A stretch of DNA of 43,953 nt from Alistipes sp. GTDB lineage: Bacteria > Bacteroidota > Bacteroidia > Bacteroidales > Rikenellaceae. The notes under the pieces were generated by a model, which saw nothing but the letters and a program-made list of their open reading frames with translations, was not told where the DNA came from and did no database searches. Below, in pieces: positions 23,701 through 30,945 of the stretch (positions are counted from its first letter, which is position 1; each line of letters begins with the position of its first letter). The stretch lies in assembly GCA_017505725.1 (NCBI GenBank), contig JAFVOR010000016.1:1-43953 (forward strand), read 5' to 3'. Position numbers and translations under genes: made by a program.

Positions 23701-23856
23701 GTGCAGTTTGTCTACAATCTGCGCCACTTTGGCAAGAATGCCTCACGCAATATTGCCGATTACGAAGGTATGAATGGTAAAGCGTCAGCACCACGCAATG
23801 GTGGAATGAATGGCGGTATGAGGGGTGGAATGTCACGCAATTTCAACGATTTCTAA
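20749..23856 (+). CDS. Outer-membrane beta-barrel protein with carboxypeptidase-like N-terminal domain
   Basis: 1035 aa. The signal peptide ends at about residue 19 (LGAMA-Q). Residues about 22-105 form a carboxypeptidase-regulatory-like (CarboxypepD_reg) domain with FIGYADKRVKC. A plug-like region follows (LLSKMPGVVVEEGKVEVQGE and VFVDGDEFFG), then a long beta-barrel rich in aromatic and Asn/Tyr motifs, of the OMP_b-brl_3 type rather than a classic SusC. There is no SusD partner and no TonB box is obvious. The C-terminal tail is rich in Gly, Met, Arg and Asn (NGGMNGGMRGGMSRNFNDF), so the barrel's last strand is internal, which is unusual. The ligand is unknown. It has its own promoter-like element and terminator and thus a single-gene transcript. 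Confidence 0.85.
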   Translation: MKRLTTLAFFLILTLGAMAQNRAKVFFYIFDEQTKQPLQGAVVEVTSTKDGADKSYYTSGRGGYMEFSVPMGEYSVTTSFIGYADKRVKCSANAKLVDLGKVYMRESVTAIDKVVKEAHQFRTTQNADTLIYNAAAFKTTKDAEAERLLSKMPGVVVEEGKVEVQGEQVKKVFVDGDEFFGEDVTMAIKAIPAEIIDKVEVFDKLSDEAEFSGIDDGNSYKAINFVTKKSMRNGQFGKVYGGLGWQPQADNVSFYPKYLVGGNINSFHNKQKFSLIGLFNNINEQNFSFEDLLGVSSSGRGGGGNQFMVRPQAGVALVNAVGVNYNGVWGRRKNVKFQGSYFFNNTNTRNNSEQITWYESPAPYGTLYSLSQSHKINNNHRLNARLDWKISRRQQLTSRTNISYQGHRPTTITEGYSNNDTDLDTVGMEGIAFRSLAYNARSSENRMRGINANEFLQYRLRLGAPGRTMTITARAGYRDNRATRKIMENNASAIPFDSPLYESLYNDYFGEGKSWYDMAENPLLFEPIREYIDVPTYTYNLRGGINYNEPIARNWTFMAQYNVIYRNQSKEQLAWYADESYQPETDRPIDALSINSSTNTLTHRVGPGIRYSKKRNNFVLRLSYENLSRNGSFENGANTSSLVQKQYHSVQYHTMFRYAFNKQNSLRIQFRSNSEAPSVTQLHNIFDVSSPRNISVGNSNLAPEYSHSGSIRYTLSLAEKGQTFMAMIRGEYYQNAISGSTLYNAKGWRMPDEMNGIAIPKDEMGKPYRPTQITSYENISGLWSVRANVAYGVPLSFMKCNLNMAANVRYSVTPSALYDAGASPEELLQNVAEHRYSINKTNNIGYTFRVALGSNISENIDFTVSWRGTYNQAWNTLATADNGEKMVNSYFRHTASASVKWIFGAGFTLTANAAYHQYLGFSNNYNEQYLLCNLYLGKQVFKSRRGEVLIGVNDLFNQNTAFSRSVGSGFTRNVLNSTVGRYFIVQFVYNLRHFGKNASRNIADYEGMNGKASAPRNGGMNGGMRGGMSRNFNDF

Positions 23857-23880
23857 AAAGAAATGGCCAATGGCTAAAGC

Positions 23881-23910
23881 AAAACTCGCAGCGATTGCTG
23901 CGAGTTTTTT
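23881..23910 (+). terminator. Rho-independent terminator of the barrel gene
   Basis: Stem AAAACTCGCAGC/GCTGCGAGTTTT with a GATT loop, followed by more T (to 23910). A classic intrinsic terminator 25 bases after the stop. Confidence 0.88.
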
Positions 23911-23922
23911 AATGGAGCTTGC

Positions 23923-23964
23923 GACAAGTCCCCCTTTTCCAACAGGGGATTTAGGGGGAATGTC
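23923..23964. repeat. C5/G5 hairpin element, copy C
   Basis: GACAAGT, then CCCCC-TTTTCCAACAGGGG, then ATTTAGGGGG and GAATGTC: almost the same as 306-347, with the left G-run one base shorter. It lies between the convergent barrel and trxA genes. No flanking direct repeat was found here, unlike copies A and B. Confidence 0.72.
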
Positions 23965-23973
23965 AATATGAAT

Positions 23974-23996
23974 GCATTGCTTTATTAAAGCAATGC
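23974..23996 (-). terminator. Hairpin containing the trxA stop codon
   Basis: A perfect 10-bp inverted repeat GCATTGCTTT-ATT-AAAGCAATGC. The trxA stop (minus strand TAA, 23985-23987) sits at its centre. No T-run follows, so it may act as a 3'-end-protecting hairpin or a weak terminator. Confidence 0.5.
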
Positions 23997-24299
23997 GTCG
24001 ATCTTCGCTTTAAGCGCAGCCTTGTCGATTGCGCCTACGTGCTTGTCGACAACCTCGCCACCCTTGATGAATACGATGGTAGGGATGTTGCGAACGCGGT
24101 AGATTGCACCAATCTCGTCGCAATCCTCTACATCGCACTTACCGATGTTGACCTGCTCGGCATACTCCTCTGCCAACTCCTCTACAATAGGGGCGATAGC
24201 GCGGCAAGGTGCGCAGAACTCTGCCCAAAAATCAATTACCAATGGCTTGCTCTCGGCGAGCAATGCCTCATAGTTCTCATTTGTAATGTTAAGTGCCAT
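23985..24299 (-). CDS. trxA: Thioredoxin (CAPC active site)
   Basis: 104 aa. Thioredoxin fold with FWAEFCAPCR at residues 25-33 (active-site Cys29 and Cys32), the IGKCDVEDC segment, the cis-proline NIPTIV and the C-terminal helix. The motif is CAPC instead of the usual CGPC. There is no signal peptide, so it is cytoplasmic and reduces protein disulfides with thioredoxin reductase (not in the window). It is co-directional with dnaE, starting 11 bases after its stop, so it may be transcribed with it. Confidence 0.92.
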   Translation of the reverse strand: MALNITNENYEALLAESKPLVIDFWAEFCAPCRAIAPIVEELAEEYAEQVNIGKCDVEDCDEIGAIYRVRNIPTIVFIKGGEVVDKHVGAIDKAALKAKIDALL

Positions 24300-24310
24300 A
24301 AAAATAAAAT

Positions 24311-27300
24311 TTATTGGTTTAATGTTATTGAGTATTTCAATTCGTACTTGCGGATAAACTCCTCAATCTCCTTGGAGAGTGTCACCTTGTATTTGCGTGA
24401 GTAGGCGGATACATAGACATCCTCCTTGGTGTCCCGCAACGAGAACTTCAGCTGCGACTTACCCTTCGACTGCTGGGCTATCTCGACCAACTCGTCGATA
24501 AACTCGCTGGTGAGGATATCAGTCGGGATATAGAGCTTGATGTCGCGCACCGATTCGCGCACATTCGATAGCTGTGTGATGCTCTCGACCTTGAACTCCA
24601 GCTCCTCAGGATTGGAGTATGGGCGCACCTGCACTCGTCCCTTGATGAGGAGGAAATAGTCCTTGAACATTCGTGTGCGGAAGTTCTCGTAATCCTTGCG
24701 GAAGAAGCGGAACTCGTGCGTTCCCTCGTAGTCCATCACCGTCATCGAGCCTGCGGCTGTGCCATTCTTGAGGTAGAACTCCTTGACATCGGTCACTATG
24801 CCCGCTACGGCAATCTCCTTGCCACGATACTTCTCGAGCGAATCGGGTTTGAGATCTGCAACCGAGCATCCGCAAACCGACTCGAGCAGAAGCTTGTACT
24901 CGTCGAGTGGGTGGGCCGAGAGGTACATACCAATCAGCTCCTTCTCCTTGTTGAGCAACTCGAGCAGTGATGCGTCACCTCCTGCAGGTATCGATGGCTT
25001 CTGGATGTCGATAATGCCGCTATCACCACCGAAGAGGCTCTGCTGGGCATTGCTCCTCTCGGCCTGAATGCGTGTGCCATAGCGCACCAACGCATCGGCA
25101 AATGTCTCATCCTTGATATCCTTGACGAGGAACTTGCCACGCGAGAAGTCGATAATCGAGTTGAAACCTCCCGCCATTGCGATGTTCTCGAAAGACTTGC
25201 GGTTGATGGCCGAGTAGTTGGCACGCTCGCAGAAGTCGTAGATATCCTTGTAAGGGCCATTCTTCTCGCGCTCGGCGATAATGGCATTTACTGCACCTTC
25301 GCCCACGCCCTTGATAGCCGCCAAACCGAAGCGGATGTCACCCTTGGTATTTGACGAGAATCGGATCTGCGACTCGTTGATATCAGGCGAAAGTACGCTG
25401 ATACCCATACGCTTGCACTCGCCCATATACTCCTGCAACTTATCCATACTTGTGAGGTTGGCACTGAGCAATGCCGCCATATACTCCGACGGATAGTTGG
25501 CCTTGAGATATGCGGTTTGGTATGCCACCCACGAGTAGCAGGTTGCGTGCGACTTGTTGAAGGCGTAGGCTGCGAACTTCTCCCAATCGGCCCAAATCTT
25601 CTCGAGCACCTTCTTGTCGTGACCATTCGATGCACCACCTGCCAGGAACTTAGGCTTGAGCTCCATCAGCTTTGCGAGAATCTTCTTACCCATCGCCTTA
25701 CGCAGTGTGTCGGCCTCGCCTCGGGTGAAGTTTCCGAGCAGTCGCGAGAGCAACATCACCTGCTCCTGATAGACGGTGATACCATAGGTGTCCTTCAGGT
25801 ACTTCTCCATCACAGGGATATCGTACTCGATAGGCTTGCGTCCGTGCTTTCTATCGATAAAGTCAGGAATATAATCCATTGGACCCGGACGATAGAGGGC
25901 ATTCATCGCAATGAGGTCCTCGAAAACGGTAGGCTTCAGCTCGCGTAGGTACTTCTGCATACCTGCCGACTCGAACTGGAATGTACCGAGGGTATGTCCT
26001 GCACAATATAGATCGTATGTCTTTTTGTCGTCGATAGGAATGGCATCGATGTCGACCTCCACCCCCTTGATGCGTCGAATATTCTCGACTGCATCCTTCA
26101 TAATCGAGAGGTTCTTCAAGCCGAGGAAGTCCATCTTGATCAGACCCGTATCCTCGATTACCGCACCTTCGTACTGTGTTACGAGCATCTTCTCGCCCGT
26201 CTCCTTGTCGACAGCGGTCGAAACGGGCACCCAGTCGGTGATGTCGTCGCGGCAGATGATTGTACCGCAAGCGTGCACGCCCGTACCACGGACATTACCC
26301 TCCAACTCGCGTGCATACTTGATGGTGTCGCGCATTATCGGGTCTTCCGAATTCTCGGCCTGCTGCAACTCGGGAACTGCGTTGATCGAGTTTGTCAGGT
26401 TGATCTTGAGGGTCTTATCCTTGTTGGTCGGGTCTTGGATTCTGTCCGGAATGAGTTTGCAGAGTCGGTCACTCTCCGAGAGAGGTAACTTCTGCACTCG
26501 TGCCACATCCTTCAACGCCATCTTGGTAGCCATCGTACCATAGGTGATGATGTGCGCCACCTTCTCCTGTCCATACTTCTTGGTCACCCAATCGAGCACT
26601 CGACCACGACCTTCGTCGTCGAAGTCGATATCGATATCGGGCAATGAGATACGGTCAGGGTTGAGGAATCGCTCGAATAGCAGGTCGTACTTGATAGGGT
26701 CAATCTGCGTGATTCCCAAGCAGTATGCCACCGCCGAACCCGCTGCCGAACCACGACCGGGGCCTACCCATACGCCCAACTCCTCGCGTGCGGCACGGAT
26801 GAAGTCCTGCACGATGAGGAAGTAGCCAGGGAAACCCATCGTCTTCATAATGTAGAGCTCGAAGCGCAAACGCTCCGAAACCTCCTCCGAGAGAGGTGTG
26901 CCATATCGCTTCTTGGCACCCTCCATTGTGAGTTTTGCGAGGTAGTCGGCCTCGAACTTTATGCGGTAGAGCTTGTCGTATCCTCCAAGCTTTTCAATCT
27001 TCTTTTTGGCTGCCTCCTCGTCCATCACCACCTCTCCATTCTCGTTGCGTGTGAACTCGTTGAAGAGATCCTCCTCGGTAAGTCGTGCGCGGTACTCCTC
27101 CTCGGTGCCGAAGTCGGCAGGGATAGGGAATACGGGCATAATTGGTGCGTGGTCAATCGAGTAACGCTCGATCTTGTCGCAGATGGCAACCGTATTCTCC
27201 AATGCCTCGGGGTATGAGGCAAATATCTGCTCCATCTCGCGAGTGGTCTTCATCCACTCCTGCTTCGAGTAGAGCATTCGTGCAGGGTCATCGAGGTCTC

Positions 27301-28315
27301 GACCCGTACTCAAGCAGATGAGTCGGTCGTGAGCCTCGGCATCACTCTCCTCCACAAAGTGAACATCGTTGGTGCAGATGAGAGGCACATTGTGCTTGCG
27401 TGAGAACTCTACCAGCTTCTCGTTTACGATGCACTGCTTCTCGTAGGCCTCGTGGTTTGCACGCTCTACGGTCGCCTTGTGGAGCTGAAGCTCGAGGTAG
27501 TAATCCTCGCCAAAGAGATTCTTGTGCCACAAAACAGCCTCCTCGGCCTCCTCGAGACGATTGTCCTGAATGAGTCGTGGAATCTCGCCACCAAGACAAG
27601 CCGATGCGCATACAAGACCTTCGTGGTACTTCTCCAACTCGCGACGGTCGGTACGAGGACGGTCGTAGAAACCGTCGGTCCACGCCTTCGATACTATCTT
27701 CAGCAGGTTTTTGTAACCTTTGAGGTTCTTTGCCAAGAGTATAAGGTGGTAACCGCCTCGGTCGGCCTTCTCGCTCTTGAGCGTAAGGTCTCCACGACGA
27801 GCAACATAGACCTCGCAGCCAATGATAGGCTTGAACGGAGGGATAGCCTCCGACGAGACAATCTTCTCACGCGCTGTTACTGCATCGAAACCAAACTCCT
27901 TCTCTATTGCCGCGAGATCGTCAATTGACGATGCCAACTCCGTAAGTCGCTTTGTCTGCTCCTCGCTTGGCTCGAAATTTTTATCCTTTTTCTCGGCAGC
28001 CTCAATCTCGGCCTTGAGCGTCGACTCCTCCTCCTTGAGTGAAGCGAGTAACGCCTTCAGGTCGCTATGCTCACCCTCCAGCTCGAGCATCTTGTCGAGC
28101 AGCTTCTTCCACCTCTTTTCGCGGTCGGCTTTTGCACCATTCACCTTGTTTACATAGTTGGTAAACTCCTTGATAGCGAACATATTACCGTGGTCGGTAA
28201 TAGCGATACCGGGCATACCGTCTTTGATAGCCTTGTCTACAAGTTTTTTGACACTCGCCTGACCATCGAGGAGTGAGTATTGGGTGTGGGTATGTAGGTG
28301 TACAAAACTGCTCAT
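24311..28315 (-). CDS. dnaE: DNA polymerase III subunit alpha
   Basis: 1334 aa, longer than typical DnaE. The N-terminal PHP domain (HLHTHTQYSLLDG, ITDHGNMFA) is interrupted at about residues 60-158 by a Lys/Glu-rich coiled-coil insertion (RWKKLLDKMLELEG) before resuming at KPIIGCEVYVARR. The polymerase core shows PGRGSAAGSAVAYCLG and the catalytic PDIDIDFDDEGRG. The finger/thumb region follows, then helix-hairpin-helix (DIRFGLAAIKGVGEGAVNAI) and OB-fold (EIAVAGIVTDVKEFYLKNGT) regions. It is the replicative polymerase that works with the DnaN clamp. The -7 element TACCTTTG lies 23 bases upstream of its ATG. Confidence 0.97.
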   Translation of the reverse strand: MSSFVHLHTHTQYSLLDGQASVKKLVDKAIKDGMPGIAITDHGNMFAIKEFTNYVNKVNGAKADREKRWKKLLDKMLELEGEHSDLKALLASLKEEESTLKAEIEAAEKKDKNFEPSEEQTKRLTELASSIDDLAAIEKEFGFDAVTAREKIVSSEAIPPFKPIIGCEVYVARRGDLTLKSEKADRGGYHLILLAKNLKGYKNLLKIVSKAWTDGFYDRPRTDRRELEKYHEGLVCASACLGGEIPRLIQDNRLEEAEEAVLWHKNLFGEDYYLELQLHKATVERANHEAYEKQCIVNEKLVEFSRKHNVPLICTNDVHFVEESDAEAHDRLICLSTGRDLDDPARMLYSKQEWMKTTREMEQIFASYPEALENTVAICDKIERYSIDHAPIMPVFPIPADFGTEEEYRARLTEEDLFNEFTRNENGEVVMDEEAAKKKIEKLGGYDKLYRIKFEADYLAKLTMEGAKKRYGTPLSEEVSERLRFELYIMKTMGFPGYFLIVQDFIRAAREELGVWVGPGRGSAAGSAVAYCLGITQIDPIKYDLLFERFLNPDRISLPDIDIDFDDEGRGRVLDWVTKKYGQEKVAHIITYGTMATKMALKDVARVQKLPLSESDRLCKLIPDRIQDPTNKDKTLKINLTNSINAVPELQQAENSEDPIMRDTIKYARELEGNVRGTGVHACGTIICRDDITDWVPVSTAVDKETGEKMLVTQYEGAVIEDTGLIKMDFLGLKNLSIMKDAVENIRRIKGVEVDIDAIPIDDKKTYDLYCAGHTLGTFQFESAGMQKYLRELKPTVFEDLIAMNALYRPGPMDYIPDFIDRKHGRKPIEYDIPVMEKYLKDTYGITVYQEQVMLLSRLLGNFTRGEADTLRKAMGKKILAKLMELKPKFLAGGASNGHDKKVLEKIWADWEKFAAYAFNKSHATCYSWVAYQTAYLKANYPSEYMAALLSANLTSMDKLQEYMGECKRMGISVLSPDINESQIRFSSNTKGDIRFGLAAIKGVGEGAVNAIIAEREKNGPYKDIYDFCERANYSAINRKSFENIAMAGGFNSIIDFSRGKFLVKDIKDETFADALVRYGTRIQAERSNAQQSLFGGDSGIIDIQKPSIPAGGDASLLELLNKEKELIGMYLSAHPLDEYKLLLESVCGCSVADLKPDSLEKYRGKEIAVAGIVTDVKEFYLKNGTAAGSMTVMDYEGTHEFRFFRKDYENFRTRMFKDYFLLIKGRVQVRPYSNPEELEFKVESITQLSNVRESVRDIKLYIPTDILTSEFIDELVEIAQQSKGKSQLKFSLRDTKEDVYVSAYSRKYKVTLSKEIEEFIRKYELKYSITLNQ

Positions 28316-28338
28316 AATAAAGTCGAAATTGCTCAGTA

Positions 28339-28346
28339 CAAAGGTA
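28339..28346 (-). promoter_or_regulatory. -7 element (TACCTTTG) upstream of dnaE
   Basis: On the minus strand TACCTTTG fits TAnnTTTG and is 23 bases before the dnaE ATG. No clear -33 box was seen. Confidence 0.5.
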
Positions 28347-28502
28347 TGAAATAAAACCGAAAACGAAAAGCAGAAAATTGAAAACTTTTTCTTATTTTAA
28401 GCCCGCACACTTACAATTTGCCCTGTGGTTGTTTAGGCGTGGTTTTTGCTATTTTCCTTATTGGAAAAATTTATAATTTTATTGTAACGAAAGGGCAAAC
28501 TT

Positions 28503-28712
28503 ATGCAGCAAAACGACTTCATTCTCTTGGCCGAGTACAACACCACCACCGAGGCGGAGATGGCAAAGAGTATCCTCTCTTGTGCGGGCATACACTCGCA
28601 TATCGACGATGAGTATATGACAACCCTCTATCCGGGAGTTGTCCGTGCGAGATTGATGGTTCCGAAAGATGATTACAAGCAGGCGAAGATGCTGCTTCGG
28701 TTAAGAGATTAG
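28503..28712 (+). CDS. DUF2007-domain protein
   Basis: 69 aa. FILLAEYNTTTEAEMAKSIL and AGIHSHIDDEYMTTLYPGV, followed by ARLMVPKDDYKQAKMLL, match the small DUF2007 family (putative signal-transducing or GlnB-like ferredoxin-fold proteins). No molecular function is established. It is divergent from dnaE, in a 187-bp gap that also holds a TTTTCC-TTATT-GGAAAA hairpin (28452-28468) about 34 bases before the start. It is convergent with aroE. Confidence 0.8.
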   Translation: MQQNDFILLAEYNTTTEAEMAKSILSCAGIHSHIDDEYMTTLYPGVVRARLMVPKDDYKQAKMLLRLRD

Positions 28713-28715
28713 TTA

Positions 28716-28835
28716 GGTAACACACTAAAGCATCTTGGGAAATTCCCAAATTTTCCATAAATAAGCCCCCTCACAGGAGGGGGTTTGGGGGTGGGTAACA
28801 CACTAAAGCATCTTGGGAAATTCCCAAATTTTCCA
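28716..28835. repeat. Perfect 42-bp direct repeat flanking a C5/G5 hairpin element (copy B)
   Basis: Copy 1 (28716-28757) and copy 2 (28794-28835) are identical over 42 bases, beginning GGTAACACACTAAAGCATCT. Between them are 36 bases (28758-28793) with the hairpin CCCCCTC-ACAG-GAGGGGG and a following TTTGGGGG, the same pattern as the elements at 306 and 23923. Copy 2 is the 3' coding end of aroE; copy 1 is a non-coding duplicate of it. Confidence 0.8.
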
Positions 28836-29531
28836 AGATGCTTCGGCTTGTGCGTAGAACATTGTCAAGCCATCGATGGTGTGCGCCCCTTGCTCGGCTC
28901 CGAGTTGCAGGAACTTTGTCTGGCGAGGGTTGTAGACGCAGTCGAATAGCGTATGTTTTGCCGAGAGCGCCGAGTAGGGTAGTGTGGGGGCACTATCCAC
29001 ATTCGGAAACATCCCGAGAGGGGTGGTATTCACGATGATGTCGCAGTTGCGGAGCAACTCATCGGTCAGATCTTCGTAGGTTAAATCTGCCGAGCCTTTC
29101 GAGCGAGATACAACCTTGACCTCTGCTCCGCCCTCACGCAGAACATACTGCACAGCCTTCGATGCACCGCCCGTACCCAGAACGAGCGTCTTTGCCCCAT
29201 CGAGCCTGATCCGCTCGAGTGATTTGCGAATACCTATAACATCGGTATTGTAGCCGACGAGTCCTTGCGGAGTGACCTTCACGCAGTTTACAGCACCTAC
29301 GGCTCTTGCCTCTTCGCTGATGTTGGCAAGCAATGGAATGATTGACTGCTTGTGCGGTATGGTGACATTGAAGCCCGACAACTTTGCACAATGCGGTAGC
29401 ACCTCCTCGGCATTCTCGATAGGAAGTGGTGTATAGTCCGCCTCAATGCCCTCACGCGAGAACTTCTCGGTGAAGTATGAGGCCGACAGCGAGTGTCCGA
29501 GAGGAAATCCTATAAGTGCAAAGTGTTTCAT
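28803..29531 (-). CDS. aroE: Shikimate dehydrogenase
   Basis: 242 aa from the inner ATG (29531, MKHFALIGFPLGHSLSA); two more residues are possible from 29537. The substrate site is LGHSLSASYFTEKF and FNVTIPHKQSI with the catalytic Lys. Asp is in VGYNTDVIG, and the NADPH site is VLGTGGASKAVQYVL with the basic selector region VVSRSKGS. It reduces 3-dehydroshikimate to shikimate (aromatic amino-acid pathway). It ends a four-gene run (DUF1893, polyferredoxin, AKR, aroE), 16 bases after AKR. The last codons form one arm of a long hairpin (28806-28843), and its 3' end is duplicated next door. Confidence 0.93.
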   Translation of the reverse strand: MKHFALIGFPLGHSLSASYFTEKFSREGIEADYTPLPIENAEEVLPHCAKLSGFNVTIPHKQSIIPLLANISEEARAVGAVNCVKVTPQGLVGYNTDVIGIRKSLERIRLDGAKTLVLGTGGASKAVQYVLREGGAEVKVVSRSKGSADLTYEDLTDELLRNCDIIVNTTPLGMFPNVDSAPTLPYSALSAKHTLFDCVYNPRQTKFLQLGAEQGAHTIDGLTMFYAQAEASWKIWEFPKML

Positions 29532-29553
29532 TATCAACTTCTTTTGTGGTTTA

Positions 29554-30945
29554 TTATGCCTGCTTCAACTGCTCGACCAATTCGTTGATTGTGCGCATCT
29601 CCTTCGGAATGTTGATGCGCTGCGGACAGTGCGAAAGGCAGTGACTGCAGCCTATGCAGTGGTCAGCCTGACGCATTCGCTCCACCTTCTTGTCGTAGCC
29701 GATAAGCCATCTCCTGCGTGCCTTGCGGAACTCGTTATCGGTGCTATCGCCCTCAGGCAGAAGATCCTCGGCAATGCTATTGTTGTAGAAACCGAATACG
29801 GCAGGGATGTCTATTCCGTAAGGGCAAGGCATACAGTAGTTGCAGCCCGTACAAGGGATAGCCTTCAAGTCGCAGATAGCATCGGCCAATCGCATCAACA
29901 TTGCATCCTCCTCTGCGTTGATTGGCCTCAAAGGTGAGAATGTGCGGCAGTTCTCCTGCAGATGCTCCAGATAGGTCATACCGCTCAATACGGTGAGTAT
30001 CTTCTCTGGTGTTCCCGCATAGCGAAGAGCCCACTCGGCAGGTGTGGCGTTGATATCCATCCTCTTCATCTCACGCATAATGTGCGATGGCTGCTTTGCC
30101 AAACGACCACCAAGCAGTGGCTCCATAATGATTGCCGGAATACCTCGCTTCTCCAACTCGGCATAGAGGTATGAGGCGTTTGTATTACGCGCCTTCTGCA
30201 CCTTGGCGTGGTTCCAGTCGAGGTAGTTGAGCTGTATCTGCACAAAGTCCCAATGGTACTTGCCCTCGTCGTGCCAACGCAGCAACATATCGAAGATATT
30301 GACATCACCGTGATACGAGAAGCCGAGGTTGCGGATGCGACCCTTCGCCTTCTGCTCCACAAGCCAGTCGAGTATGCCGTTGTCCATATAGCGTCCGTAG
30401 AAGGTCTGCATCGAATCTTTACCCTTGGATGTTCCGCCTACGCTGTGGAGAAGCAGATAGTCCACATAGTCTGTCTGCAGATATTCGAGAGAACGCTCAA
30501 ACATTGCAATCGACTCCTTGCGCTCCCACGCATCCGGCGAGAAGTTGCTCAACTTAGTCGCGACGAAGTAGCTGCTGCGCGGATGGCGTGCAAGTGCTAC
30601 GCCTGTGGCTGCCTCCGACTTGCCTTGGCAATAGACAGGTGCAGTGTCGAAGTAGTTGACACCGTGAGAGAGAGCGTAGTCCACCAACTCGTTTATTCGC
30701 TCCTGATCCAGCTCGTATGGCGCACCCTCCTCGACCTCCTTCTTAGGCAGACGCATCATTCCGTAGCCCAGCAACGACACCTCGTCACCACTATTTGGAT
30801 TGGTGCGCTTGGTCATCAATTCGGGATTGCTCTCAAATGTGGTTGCCGCAGAGCTCTTCTTATCCTTACAAGCTGTGAGCAGTACCGATGTGCCAGCTAC
30901 TGCAGCGGTGGCTCTCTTCAAAAATTCTCTTCTATCCATAATCAA
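29554..30945 (-). CDS. Aldo/keto reductase with C-terminal 4Fe-4S ferredoxin region, Tat signal
   Basis: 463 aa (461 from the inner Met). The N-terminus MDRREFLKRATAAVAGTSVL has the twin-arginine signature and reaches a lipobox-like LTAC, so export, possibly with lipid anchoring, is likely. The AKR barrel has FDTAPVYCQGKSE (catalytic Tyr), the Lys in FVATKLSNF, and LLLHSVGG with the His. C-terminal 4Fe-4S motifs are CTGCNYCMPCPYG and CIGCSHCLSHCPQ. This is the COG1453 type of predicted oxidoreductase; its substrate is not known. The start overlaps the polyferredoxin stop by 4 bases, and co-translation with that membrane electron carrier suggests they form one electron-transfer unit. Confidence 0.88.
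   Translation of the reverse strand: MIMDRREFLKRATAAVAGTSVLLTACKDKKSSAATTFESNPELMTKRTNPNSGDEVSLLGYGMMRLPKKEVEEGAPYELDQERINELVDYALSHGVNYFDTAPVYCQGKSEAATGVALARHPRSSYFVATKLSNFSPDAWERKESIAMFERSLEYLQTDYVDYLLLHSVGGTSKGKDSMQTFYGRYMDNGILDWLVEQKAKGRIRNLGFSYHGDVNIFDMLLRWHDEGKYHWDFVQIQLNYLDWNHAKVQKARNTNASYLYAELEKRGIPAIIMEPLLGGRLAKQPSHIMREMKRMDINATPAEWALRYAGTPEKILTVLSGMTYLEHLQENCRTFSPLRPINAEEDAMLMRLADAICDLKAIPCTGCNYCMPCPYGIDIPAVFGFYNNSIAEDLLPEGDSTDNEFRKARRRWLIGYDKKVERMRQADHCIGCSHCLSHCPQRINIPKEMRTINELVEQLKQA

Noticed and set aside
28381-28502. Riboswitch or small RNA in the dnaE/DUF2007 gap
   Set aside because: Only a short 6-bp hairpin is visible; there is no conserved aptamer pattern.
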